Shown here: in pieces, positions 14,515 to 21,616 of the stretch
How positions within the stretch are numbered: position 1 is the stretch's first letter
Layout of the letters: every line of letters begins with the position of its first letter
Source of the DNA: DASQFQ01 sp038238015
GTDB taxonomy: Bacteria > Actinomycetota > Thermoleophilia > Solirubrobacterales > Solirubrobacteraceae
DNA length: 64,000 bases
Direction of reading: 5' to 3'
Assembly: GCA_038238015.1 (NCBI GenBank)
Contig: JBBRYA010000001.1
Coordinates: forward strand, 1-64,000
Notes under the pieces: model-generated
Database searches by the model: none
What the model saw: the letters and a program-made list of their open reading frames with translations, nothing else
What the model was told of the DNA's origin: nothing
Translations under genes and position numbers: made by a program

Positions 14515-14550
14515 GTATTTAATAACAACGCTATGATTGTTTTTAACATC
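14515..14550. promoter_or_regulatory. Operator-like dyad between HxlR and VOC genes
   Basis: GTATTTAATAACAA (14515-14528) and TTGTTTTTAACATC (14537-14550) form an inverted repeat with 10 of 14 complementary positions around an eight-base centre. It is strikingly AT-rich for this genome and lies between two divergent starts (14493 and 14573). Placement, size and symmetry fit an HxlR dimer site overlapping the promoters. Confidence 0.6.
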
Positions 14551-14572
14551 CCAGCAACGGGAGGGCTAGATC

Positions 14573-14950
14573 ATGGGAAACCCAGTCGTGCACTTCGAGA
14601 TCATCGGCAACGACCCGCAGCGGCTCCGCAGCTACTTCGGCAGCCTGTTCGGGTGGGAGTTCGACACGAGCGGGCCGGTGTCGCCGGCCGTGTCGGAGGC
14701 GGGGAACTACGGGTTCGTGAGCAACTCCGACGGCTCCGGAATCCCGGGCGGGGTCGGCGGAGGCGCGGGCTACGAGGGTCACGCGATGTTCTACGTCGGG
14801 GTCCCGGACGTCGAGGCCGCTCTCCAGAAAGCTGAGAGCCTGGGTGGAACGCGCCACGTGGGTCCCGAGACGAGCCCAGGGAGTCCCTTGGTGATCGGCC
14901 ACTTCACCGACCCGGAGGGCCACTTGATCGGCGTCGCCGGCGTGGCGTAG
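14573..14950 (+). CDS. VOC family protein (glyoxalase-like)
   Basis: 125 residues, ATG at 14573 with GGGAGG upstream. The opening GNPVVHFEIIGNDPQRLRSYFGSLFGWEFD is characteristic of a broad actinobacterial VOC group (H7 and the later E residues as metal ligands). It is followed by a glycine-rich loop (SDGSGIPGGVGGGAG), MFYVGVPDVEAALQKAESLGG and the closing FTDPEGHLIGVAG. Members are found beside HxlR or ArsR regulators and probably handle or bind small electrophiles, but no substrate is established. Regulation by the divergent HxlR gene is likely. Confidence 0.87.
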   Translation: MGNPVVHFEIIGNDPQRLRSYFGSLFGWEFDTSGPVSPAVSEAGNYGFVSNSDGSGIPGGVGGGAGYEGHAMFYVGVPDVEAALQKAESLGGTRHVGPETSPGSPLVIGHFTDPEGHLIGVAGVA

Positions 14951-14952
14951 CG

Positions 14953-14970
14953 CGCCTCCGTCAGGAGGCG
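14953..14970. terminator. GC hairpin at convergent stop codons
   Basis: CGCCTCC (14953-14959) and GGAGGCG (14964-14970) form seven perfect pairs around a GTCA loop, three bases past the VOC stop and overlapping the stop (14961-14963) of the opposite gene. No T-tract is present. It probably serves as a two-way transcription end. Confidence 0.45.
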
Positions 14971-15623
14971 AGGCGCTCGCCTCTCCGCCTGGCGCGCCGG
15001 CCGTAGGAGATCATCCACGCGGTCAGGAGGGCCGCGACGGCGTAGGGCATCACCCTGGAGATGCTCAGCGCACTGCCCGTCGAGGTCGTCTCGACGATGA
15101 TCACCCTTACCACCGCCTCGGCAAGGTAGGCCAGCCCCCAAACCAAGGTGATGACTTGGAACGCGTGGCGAAAGCCGGCGTGTCGCCATCGGTCGGCGAA
15201 GCCGCGGCCGCTGGGAGTGTCGGGACCGTAGAACTGGAGCGCGAAGCGGAACATCAACGGACGCCGTGACCGCAGCGAGCCCAGGCACACGGCGCCGAAG
15301 ACCGCGGTGGGAACCGAGTCTTCGAGCAGGACCAGCCGGGAGCTGCCGCCCGCCAGGCCGAGACCCGTGCCGACGGCGATGCCGACCAGCACCAGCGCCC
15401 CGATCGCATCCAGCCGCCTGTTGCGCGCATAGGCAAGCGCGACACCGAAGGCGGGGAAGATGCCGCTGAGCGCGAGTGCCGCCACCGTGGTGAACCCGTT
15501 CGAGCGCAGCAGCGAGTAGGCCGCCAGCGGCCCCGCGATGTCGAATACGACGATCGCCGCAAGCGACCGCAGGCGACTGAAGCTCGACGGCGGTCGTCCG
15601 GTGCCGTCACGCGCTCCCGTCAT
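14961..15623 (-). CDS. VC0807-like integral membrane protein
   Basis: 220 residues from the ATG at 15623; a GTG three codons upstream (15632) is also possible and neither has a good ribosome site. Six hydrophobic segments are visible, among them IVVFDIAGPLAAYSLL, FTTVAALALSGIFPAFGVALAY, ALVLVGIAVGTGLGLAG, VPTAVFGAVCLGSL, VITLVWGLAYLAEAVVRVII and VMPYAVAALLTAWMISYG. Between helices 4 and 5 is a loop RRPLMFRFALQFYGPD. This is the pattern of the uncharacterised VC0807 family, which has no known substrate. Basic ends suggest a cytoplasmic N- and C-terminus. The gene is convergent with the VOC gene and stands alone. Confidence 0.7.
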   Translation of the reverse strand: MTGARDGTGRPPSSFSRLRSLAAIVVFDIAGPLAAYSLLRSNGFTTVAALALSGIFPAFGVALAYARNRRLDAIGALVLVGIAVGTGLGLAGGSSRLVLLEDSVPTAVFGAVCLGSLRSRRPLMFRFALQFYGPDTPSGRGFADRWRHAGFRHAFQVITLVWGLAYLAEAVVRVIIVETTSTGSALSISRVMPYAVAALLTAWMISYGRRARRRGERLAS

Positions 15624-15709
15624 GCCGTGCACGATAGGTCCGGCACCGGAAGCCCAGCCAACGGCGTGGCGGCCCGGTCAGGCGGCGGCTGCCTGAGCGA
15701 AGGCCTCGA

Positions 15710-15819
15710 GTGACCGAGATCGTCGAGGTCCCCGGCCGTGGGCACGCGCTCACGGTCGACAGCGGCCGGCGCGAGTGTCGCCGACACCGCGGCTCGCCTT
15801 CGTCAAGCGCTTCCTCTGA
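15710..15819 (+). pseudogene. Remnant of an alpha/beta hydrolase C-terminus
   Basis: VTEIVEVPGRGHALTVDSG is the well-known end of actinobacterial alpha/beta hydrolases, including the catalytic histidine in GRGHALT; intact proteins continue with a W-R-E-V-A-D-T-A-L-A-F-V-K-R-F type helix. Here the frame is lost after the RRE residues, EVADTA reappears in a second frame, and AFVKRFL plus a stop TGA (15817-15819) in a third. The N-terminal 200 or more residues are absent. This is a decayed fragment. The rest of the 300-base gap (15624-15937) holds only the toxin-antitoxin promoter region. Confidence 0.75.
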
Positions 15820-15916
15820 GCGCGCGGCTCGGACGGGGTGGGGGCGAGATCGCCCGGCCCGGTCCTATCGCCTGGCATGGGCATTCGCGTCGAGCACCAG
15901 GAAGGGGCTATGTAAT

Positions 15917-15930
15917 GCATATCGCTATGC
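15917..15930. promoter_or_regulatory. Candidate autoregulatory operator of the toxin-antitoxin pair
   Basis: GCATA (15917-15921) and TATGC (15926-15930) form an inverted repeat around TCGC, within an unusually AT-rich stretch that ends seven bases before the antitoxin ATG. Ribbon-helix-helix antitoxins bind such short dyads over their own promoters. Confidence 0.5.
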
Positions 15931-15937
15931 TAAACGC

Positions 15938-16189
15938 ATGACGATGCAGCTCGTTACGCGTGTACCGGACGAGCTCGTCGACGCGGTCGACCACCTCATC
16001 GAAGAGGGCGTCTTCAGCTCGCGCTCGGAAGCCGTGCGGGTTGGGCTGACGGTCGTCATCGACCGCCGGCGCCGCGCGGCCGTCGGGCGAGCGATCGCCG
16101 ACGGCTACCGCCGTGTTCCACAGGGTGCTGACGAGCTCGGGTGGTCCGATGCGGCGAGCGTCGCGATGATCGACGAAGAGCCGTGGTGA
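15938..16189 (+). CDS. Ribbon-helix-helix antitoxin (MazE/ParD-like)
   Basis: 83 residues from the ATG at 15938, placed just after the dyad. The N-terminus MQLVTRVPDELVDAVDHLIEEGVFSSRSEAVRVGLTVVI is a complete RHH_1 DNA-binding fold: beta strand, helix, FSSRSEAVR turn, helix. The C-terminal 35 residues (DGYRRVPQGADELGWSDAASVAMIDEEPW) resemble the flexible toxin-neutralising tails of MazE partners. The GTG of the MazF gene overlaps its stop, the usual coupled arrangement. It is expected to repress the operon together with the toxin. Confidence 0.88.
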   Translation: MTMQLVTRVPDELVDAVDHLIEEGVFSSRSEAVRVGLTVVIDRRRRAAVGRAIADGYRRVPQGADELGWSDAASVAMIDEEPW

Positions 16190-16500
16190 GCGTGCCGCGT
16201 CAGGGCGAGGTGTGGTGGGCCGAGGCCGAGGACAAGCGCCGGCCCGTGCTCGTCGTCACGCGCAGCGACGCGATCGGCGTGCTCAATCGGATCATCGTCG
16301 CGCCACTGACGCGCACGGTCCGCGGCATCCCGACCGAGGTTCGCTTCGATGCCAAGGACGGGCTGCCGGGTGAGTGCGCCGCGACGTTCGACAACCTCCA
16401 GCCGATCAGCCGCCGCCTCCTCACCGACCGCCTCGCGGTCATGGACGCCGCGCGACGTCGCGAGATCTGCGCCGCGCTCGCCGCGCTCGCCGACTGCTGA
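16186..16500 (+). CDS. mazF: MazF/PemK family toxin (endoribonuclease)
   Basis: 104 residues starting at a GTG that overlaps the antitoxin stop (GTGA); a second GTG two codons later is also possible. PRQGEVWWAEAEDKRRPVLVVTRS is the N-terminal barrel signature of MazF, with the conserved R in RRPVLVV. IIVAPLTRTVRGIPTEVRF contains the T-R segment of the RNA-cleaving site, and ECAATFDNLQPISRRLL matches the C-terminal helix region. MazF enzymes cut single-stranded mRNA at short sequence motifs when the antitoxin is degraded. The module is flanked by a decayed hydrolase fragment, suggesting past insertion. Confidence 0.93.
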   Translation: MSVPRQGEVWWAEAEDKRRPVLVVTRSDAIGVLNRIIVAPLTRTVRGIPTEVRFDAKDGLPGECAATFDNLQPISRRLLTDRLAVMDAARRREICAALAALADC

Positions 16501-16555
16501 AGACTTCTCCGCCGGAAGTCGTCTCGCCGAGCCGACCGCCGGGTACCCCACCTGA

Positions 16556-17527
16556 ATGGCGGCCAAGGGGCAGACCCGCAAGCAGCCGGCGCGCAAGCAG
16601 CCGGCCCGCAAGAAGCCGCCGACGCGCAAGCAGCAGGCCGACCGCTTCGCCGCGCAGTCCAAGAAGAAGGTCGAGGCGCGCCGCGAGGACGCCGACGGCG
16701 TCTCCGGCTGGGTGGCCGAGCGCGCCGGGCAGTGGTCGCTCGACGGGCCCGACAGCGTGTTCATGGAGCGCCAGAAGTACTTCTGGAACCCGCTGGTCGA
16801 CTTCTACTTCCGCATGGAGATGGATGGCTGGGACCTGCTCCCGAAGCCCCCGGCGCTGCTGATCGGCATCCATTCCGGTGCGCCCTTCGTGTGGGACGCG
16901 TGGACGGTCGGGATCCAGTGGTGGCGGCGCTTCGGCGACGATCGCCCGCTGCACGGCACGGCGCACGACGCGCTGATGGCGGCGCCGCTGGTCGGGTCCT
17001 ACTTCCGCCGGATGGGCGTGCTGCCGGCGGCGCCCGACAGCATCGCCGCGGCGCTCGCCGACGGGCACGACGTCGCGCTGTGGCCCGGCGGGGAGATCGA
17101 CTCGCTGCGCCCGTGGACCCGGCGCGACGAGGCGGTGCTGGCCGGGCGCAAGGGCTTCATCCGCACGGCGATCAAGGCCGGCGTGCCGATCGTCCCGGTC
17201 GCCACCGTCGGCGGGCCTGACTCGATGCCGGTGCTGTTCAGCGGCCGACGGCTGGCGAAGGTGATGCAGCTCGACAAGCTCGCGCGCCTGAAGACGTTCC
17301 CGATCGTGCTGAGCGCCCCGTGGGGGATCTCGCCCGCGCTGCTTCCCGAGATCCCGCTGCCGACGAAGATCCGGACCGCCTTCCAGGCGCCGATCGAGCT
17401 CGACCGCGACCCGGCGCGCGCCGACGACGACGCCTACGTCGACAAGATGTATGAAGAGGTGCGGGGCAGCATCCAGCACGGCATGGACGCGCTGGCGCGG
17501 CGCCGCCGCCTGCCGCTGTTCGGCTGA
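16556..17527 (+). CDS. Lysophospholipid acyltransferase family protein (PlsC/DAGAT-like)
   Basis: 323 residues, ATG at 16556. A strongly basic N-terminal tail of about 40 residues contains the repeated units RKQPARKQPARKK and may bind nucleic acid, anionic lipid or the membrane surface. The acyltransferase core begins near residue 95. H106 in LLIGIHSGAPFVWDAW lies eight residues before D114, wider than the HxxxxD of classical PlsC and as seen in the diacylglycerol acyltransferase-like branch. WPGGEIDSLRPW takes the place of the FPEGTRS block, and IRTAIKAGVPIVPVATVGGPDS is the conserved strand-loop after it. The likely reaction is acyl transfer from acyl-CoA or ACP to a glycerolipid; the acceptor is unknown. 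Confidence 0.82.
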   Translation: MAAKGQTRKQPARKQPARKKPPTRKQQADRFAAQSKKKVEARREDADGVSGWVAERAGQWSLDGPDSVFMERQKYFWNPLVDFYFRMEMDGWDLLPKPPALLIGIHSGAPFVWDAWTVGIQWWRRFGDDRPLHGTAHDALMAAPLVGSYFRRMGVLPAAPDSIAAALADGHDVALWPGGEIDSLRPWTRRDEAVLAGRKGFIRTAIKAGVPIVPVATVGGPDSMPVLFSGRRLAKVMQLDKLARLKTFPIVLSAPWGISPALLPEIPLPTKIRTAFQAPIELDRDPARADDDAYVDKMYEEVRGSIQHGMDALARRRRLPLFG

Positions 17528-17528
17528 G

Positions 17529-17948
17529 TCAGACCACGAGGCGCTCGAGCGCCGTGCGCAGCGGGAGTGGGATCTCGATCGGCTTGCGCGAGCTGCGCTC
17601 CACGAACACGTGGACGAACCAGCCCTCGGCGGCCGGCTCCGCGATTGCCTCGGAGAACAGGCCGATCTCGTAGCGGACGCTGGAGCGCCCGAGCTTGCCG
17701 ACGCGCAGCGCGGCCACCACGGTCTCCGGGAAGGTGAGCGCGGCGCTGTAGGCGCAGTGCGACTCGGCGCATAGCCCGATCACGTCGCCGGCCGCGATGT
17801 CCAGCCCGCCCTCGCGGATCAGCCACGCGTTGATGACCGTGTCGAAGAACGCGTAGTACTCGACGTTGTTGACGTGGCCGTAGACGTCGTTGTCGGCCCA
17901 GCGCGTGGGGATCGACAGCACGTGGGCGTAGTCCTCGCGGCGGCTCAT
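17529..17948 (-). CDS. Acyl-CoA thioesterase of the 4-hydroxybenzoyl-CoA thioesterase (hotdog) family
   Basis: 139 residues. The hotdog signature is intact: RWADNDVYGHVNNVEYYAFFDTVINAWL, with the catalytic D in D-N-D-V-Y-G-H-V-N-N-V. SHCAYSAALTFPETVVAALRVGKLGRSSVRYEIGLF completes the sheet (both runs named by their key residues D20 and H24). Proteins of this type (YbgC/FadM-like) hydrolyse acyl-CoA in the cytosol. The gene is tail to tail with the acyltransferase, one base separating the stops, and head to head with a QsdR-like TetR regulator 30 bases away. A link to lipid turnover is plausible. Confidence 0.85.
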   Translation of the reverse strand: MSRREDYAHVLSIPTRWADNDVYGHVNNVEYYAFFDTVINAWLIREGGLDIAAGDVIGLCAESHCAYSAALTFPETVVAALRVGKLGRSSVRYEIGLFSEAIAEPAAEGWFVHVFVERSSRKPIEIPLPLRTALERLVV

Positions 17949-17978
17949 GAAACCGGGATGTGTAGCGTAGGGCGGCCT

Positions 17979-18584
17979 GTGACGGCCGAGCCGACCCTCC
18001 TACAGCGGCAGCTGCGCGCCGGCGAGGAGCCGCGGCGACCGACCGCGCTGGACGCCTTCCGGCTCGCGCGGCGCAAGTTCCAGGTGCCCGAGCGCATCGA
18101 CATGAGCGCGCTCGCCGAGGAGCTCGGCGTCAACCGCGTCACGTTGTACCGCTGGGTCGGCTCGCGCGAGCGGCTGCTGGTCGAGGTCGTCTGGTCACTC
18201 GGCGAGCGCACGCTGGACACCGTCGCCGCGCGCGTGCGCGACCGCGGGCCCGAGCGCATCGTGCAGATCGTCACGCGCTTCCTCGAGGCGGTGATCGCCC
18301 ACCCCGGCATGCGCCGCTGGCTGGCCGAGGAGGGAGAGTTCGCGATGCGCCTGCTCACCCGCCATGACACGGACTTCCAGCCGCGCTTGATCGGCGCCGT
18401 CCACGCGCTCCTGCTCGAGGAGACCGAGGCCGGCGAGCTCGACCTGCCCGTCGACCTGCACGAGGTCGCCTACGTGATCGTGCGCCTGATCGAGTCCTAC
18501 ACCTACCTCGACCTGATCACCGGCGAGCAGCCCGACGCCCGGCGCGCCGAGCCGATCCTTCGCCTGCTGCTGCGCCAGGGATGA
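17979..18584 (+). CDS. TetR family transcriptional regulator, QsdR-like
   Basis: 201 residues from GTG 17979 (MTAEPTLLQRQL). The start matches the family and avoids running into the divergent thioesterase gene. The helix-turn-helix is at about residues 28-75: PTALDAFRLARRKF, RIDMSALAEELGVNRVTLYRWVGSRERLLVEVVWSL, with the diagnostic VNRVTLYRWVGSRE turn. The C-terminal half (VRDRGPERIVQIVTRFLEAVIAHPGMRRWLAEE) belongs to the QsdR-type ligand domain named after the Rhodococcus quorum-signal degradation regulator. Its stop overlaps the ATG of murB. The real effector and targets are unknown; the divergent thioesterase is one candidate. Confidence 0.85.
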   Translation: MTAEPTLLQRQLRAGEEPRRPTALDAFRLARRKFQVPERIDMSALAEELGVNRVTLYRWVGSRERLLVEVVWSLGERTLDTVAARVRDRGPERIVQIVTRFLEAVIAHPGMRRWLAEEGEFAMRLLTRHDTDFQPRLIGAVHALLLEETEAGELDLPVDLHEVAYVIVRLIESYTYLDLITGEQPDARRAEPILRLLLRQG

Positions 18585-19618
18585 CCCGGCCGCTCTCCGA
18601 GCTCACGACGCTGCGCCTGGGCGGGCCGGCGCGGCACCTGGTCGAGGCGGCGACCGAGTCGGCGCTCGTCGGTGCCGTGCGCGAGGCGGAAGAGCCGCTG
18701 CTCGTGCTGGCCGGAGGGTCGAACCTGGTCGTCGCCGACGACGGCTTCCCCGGAACGGTCGTGCACGTCGCGACCAGGGGCGTCGTCGAGCGCTCCGAGG
18801 ACGGCCGGACGCTGCTGGAGGTTCAGGCCGGAGAGCCGTGGGACCCGTTCGTGGCGCGCGCCGTCGCGGCCGGGCTCGGCGGCGTGGAGTGCCTGTCGGG
18901 GATCCCCGGCACCGTGGGCGCGTCGCCGATCCAGAACGTCGGCGCCTACGGCCAGGACGTCGCGGAGACCGTCGCCGGGGTACGCGTGCTCGATCGCCAC
19001 AGCGGCGAGGTGCAGGACCTGGCGGCCGCGCAGGCGGGCTTCGGCTACCGCACGAGCGTGTTCAAGCAGACCCCCGGCCGCTGGGTCGTGCTCGCCGTGA
19101 CCTTCGGGCTGGAGCCGCGCGAGCTCAGCGGCCCGATCGCCTACGCCGAGCTGGCGCGCGCGCTCGACGTGCGCCCCGGGGAGGGCGCGCCGCTCGCCGC
19201 GGTGCGCGAGGCGGTGCTGGCGCTGCGCCGCGGCAAGGGGATGGTGCTGGATCCCGCGGATCCCGACACGGTCTCGGCGGGCTCGTTCTTCACCAACCCG
19301 ATCCTCGACGAGGACGCCTTCGCGCGCCTGCAGTCGCTCGCCCCGGAGGGCTCGCGGCCTCCGCGCTTCCCCGAGCCCGACGGCCGCGTGAAGACCTCCT
19401 CGGCGTGGCTGATCGAGCAGGCGGGGTTCGCGCGCGGCTACGGCGACCCGGAGGGGATCGCGATCTCCTCCAAGCACACCCTCGCGCTCACCACCCGAGG
19501 CTCCGGGACGACCGCCGAGCTGCTCGCGCTCGCCCGCGAGATCGCGGGCGGGGTGCGCGAGAGCTTCGGCGTCGAGCTCGTCCCGGAGCCGGTGCTGGTC
19601 GGCGAGCCCTGGCCCTAG
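18581..19618 (+). CDS. murB: UDP-N-acetylmuramate dehydrogenase MurB
   Basis: 345 residues, ATG overlapping the TetR stop. MurB reduces UDP-GlcNAc-enolpyruvate with NADPH to UDP-MurNAc in peptidoglycan precursor synthesis, using FAD. FAD-binding blocks are LTTLRLGGPARHL near the N-terminus, VLAGGSNLVVADDGFPGTVV, and GLGGVECLSGIPGTVGASPIQNVGAYGQD. Catalysis uses the serine in SAGSFFTNPIL and the Glu near the C-terminus; FGYRTSVFKQ carries the conserved Tyr and Arg. The Y-loop-containing type I length of 340-350 residues is as expected. No other mur gene is nearby. Confidence 0.95.
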   Translation: MTRPLSELTTLRLGGPARHLVEAATESALVGAVREAEEPLLVLAGGSNLVVADDGFPGTVVHVATRGVVERSEDGRTLLEVQAGEPWDPFVARAVAAGLGGVECLSGIPGTVGASPIQNVGAYGQDVAETVAGVRVLDRHSGEVQDLAAAQAGFGYRTSVFKQTPGRWVVLAVTFGLEPRELSGPIAYAELARALDVRPGEGAPLAAVREAVLALRRGKGMVLDPADPDTVSAGSFFTNPILDEDAFARLQSLAPEGSRPPRFPEPDGRVKTSSAWLIEQAGFARGYGDPEGIAISSKHTLALTTRGSGTTAELLALAREIAGGVRESFGVELVPEPVLVGEPWP

Positions 19619-19627
19619 AGTCGCGCC

Positions 19628-20406
19628 GTGCTGCACATCACCAACGGCGACGCCACGCTCCCCGAGCTGCGTCGCACCGGGCTGACGGGCGATCTGCTGC
19701 CGTGGCGCGACGTCCTGCACGAAGGGCCCGTCCCGCTGCTCGATCCCGGCGAGCTGCGCGCGTCCGGGTGCGCTTCCTCTCGGGCGGCGAGGCCGACGAG
19801 CGCGACGCCGCGGCGCAGCTGATCCAGGCGGACGTCTACCTCGGCACGCTCTCGGCCGGGCAGCTCTTGGAGCTCTGGCCCGAGCGCCGGGCCGTCAGCG
19901 CCGCCCAGGTAGCGAGCGCCCGCGAGGCGTGGGCGGCCTTCCGCGGCGAGGATCCGCGGGTGCTCGCGGCTCTCGCCGCGGCGGGCGACCACGAGCTGCC
20001 GATGCTCGCACCCGCGCTGCAGCGCGTGCTCGAGGAGCTTCCGGGCACCGGCGCCGGGCTCGCCCGCACCGAACGCCAGCTGCTCGAAGCGGTGGCCGGC
20101 GGCGCGCAGACGCCGGTCGAGGCGTTCCTCGCCAGCCAGGCCCGCGAGCAGGCCCTCTCCCTCGGCGATCTGCACGCGTTCGGGCGCATCGACGAGCTCG
20201 CCGGAGGCGAGCGTCGGCTGCTCGACGCCGCCGGCGGCCGGCTGCGCCTCACCGCCGACGGCGAGGCCGTGCTCGCCGGGGCGGCCGACCGCGTCGCCCT
20301 GATCGGCTTCGACCGCTGGCTCGGCGGGCTGCACCTGAGCGCGGATGCCGGACTGTGGCGCTGGGACCCCGCGCGCGGCCTGCCGGTGCGCGACGGCACC
20401 CGCTAG
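19628..20406 (+). pseudogene. Frameshifted DUF1835-type protein
   Basis: A GTG at 19628 opens MLHITNGDATLPELRRTG..DLLPWRDVLHEGPVP, the unmistakable start of DUF1835 proteins, but after DPGELR (about 19757) this frame degrades and stops at 19822. The homologous continuation RVRVRFLSGGEADERD appears in the next frame, starting near 19759 and running to a stop at 20404-20406. It includes LSAGQLLELWPERRAVSAAQVA, GLARTERQLLEAVAGGAQTP and DRVALIGFDRWLGGLHLS. The central block rich in W-F-E-H-D-L-Y-D-Q-L that family members carry between FLxxx and the DVYLGTLS segment is also missing. A one-base loss plus an internal deletion best explain this; a sequencing error could account only for the frame change. 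Confidence 0.75.
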
Positions 20407-20416
20407 CGTCAAGGCG

Positions 20417-21616
20417 ATGGCAGATACCGGCCCGCTACGCAGCCGCCTCGACGCGGCGCTCCCCGATCGGCCGTTCGCTCTCGCGCTGTGGGACGGCAGC
20501 CGCTTGGAGCCCAGCAACGGTGTCGCGGGCCCGACCGTCATCGCGCGCTCTCCCGACGCGATCGCCCAGCTCCTGCGCGCCCCGGGGCAGCTCGGCCTCG
20601 GCCGCGCCTACGTGTCCGGTGCTCTGGACGTCGATGACCTCGACGCCCTGATGGCCCTGCTCGACGACTGGACGCCACCGCCGCTGGACGCGCGGGCGAA
20701 GGCCGCCCTGGCGGCCGCCGCGCTGCGAGCGACCGGTCCGGTCCGTCCGCCGCGGCGCCCGGTCGCCGAGCTCGCTCCGCGCGGGCGCCGCCACTCGCCG
20801 GAGCGCGACGCCCGGGCGGTGCGCCACCACTACGACCTCCCCGCCGAGTTCTTCCGCCTCTTCCTCGGCCCGTCGATGACCTACTCGTGCGCGGTCTTCT
20901 CGCGCGGTGCGAGCACGCTCGAGCAGGCCCAGGACGAGAAGCACGAGCTGATCTGCCGCAAGCTCGACCTGCAGCCCGGCCAGCGCGTACTCGACGTCGG
21001 CTGCGGATGGGGATCGTTCGCCCTGCACGCGGCGACGCGACACGATGCGCACGTCGTCGGCATCACGCTGTCGGGGCGCCAGGCGGCGCTCGCGCGGCAG
21101 CGCGCCGAGGAAGCGGGAGTGGCCGATCGCGTCGAGATCCGCGTGGCGGACTACCGCGAGCTCGGCGGCGAGCGCTTCGACGCGATCGCCTCGATCGGCA
21201 TGGTCGAGCACGTCGGGGGCGCCCCGATGGACGAGTACGCCCGGCGCCTCTCGGGGGTGCTCGCGCCCGGCGGGCGGCTGCTGAACCACGGCATCGCCAA
21301 CCTTCGCCAGTCCGACCCGCAGCCGGGCGCGTTCTCCGAGCGCTTCGTGTTCCCCGACGCCGCGCCGCAGCCGCTTTCCCGCGTGGTCGGCGGGCTCGAG
21401 CGCGCGGGTATCGAGGTGCAGCACGTCGAGGGCTTCCGCGAGGACTACGCCGAGACGCTGCGTCACTGGATCGAGGCGCTCGACGCGCAGCTCGAGCCGG
21501 CGATCGCCATCGCGGGAGAGGAGCGCGTGCGCGTCTGGCGCCTCTACCTACGCGCGGCGCGCAACGGCTTCGCGACCCGGTTCACCTCGATCTACCAGGT
21601 GCTGGGCTCCCGCTAG
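20417..21616 (+). CDS. Cyclopropane-fatty-acyl-phospholipid synthase family methyltransferase
   Basis: 399 residues, ATG at 20417. The N-terminal domain (ALWDGSRLEP, RAYVSGALDVDDLDALMALLDDW) is the lipid-facing region of long CFA synthases. The methyltransferase core follows, from about residue 130: VRHHYDLPAEFFRLFLGPSMTYSCAVF, where the YSCA-type block is diagnostic; QRVLDVGCGWGSFALHAA for S-adenosylmethionine; and FDAIASIGMVEHVGGAPMDEYARRL with the catalytic-base glutamate region. GRLLNHGIAN and RFVFPDAAP follow. It transfers a methylene group to acyl chains of membrane phospholipids, forming cyclopropane or methyl-branched lipids. It ends at TAG with the GTG of the next gene sharing the G. 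Confidence 0.92.
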   Translation: MADTGPLRSRLDAALPDRPFALALWDGSRLEPSNGVAGPTVIARSPDAIAQLLRAPGQLGLGRAYVSGALDVDDLDALMALLDDWTPPPLDARAKAALAAAALRATGPVRPPRRPVAELAPRGRRHSPERDARAVRHHYDLPAEFFRLFLGPSMTYSCAVFSRGASTLEQAQDEKHELICRKLDLQPGQRVLDVGCGWGSFALHAATRHDAHVVGITLSGRQAALARQRAEEAGVADRVEIRVADYRELGGERFDAIASIGMVEHVGGAPMDEYARRLSGVLAPGGRLLNHGIANLRQSDPQPGAFSERFVFPDAAPQPLSRVVGGLERAGIEVQHVEGFREDYAETLRHWIEALDAQLEPAIAIAGEERVRVWRLYLRAARNGFATRFTSIYQVLGSR

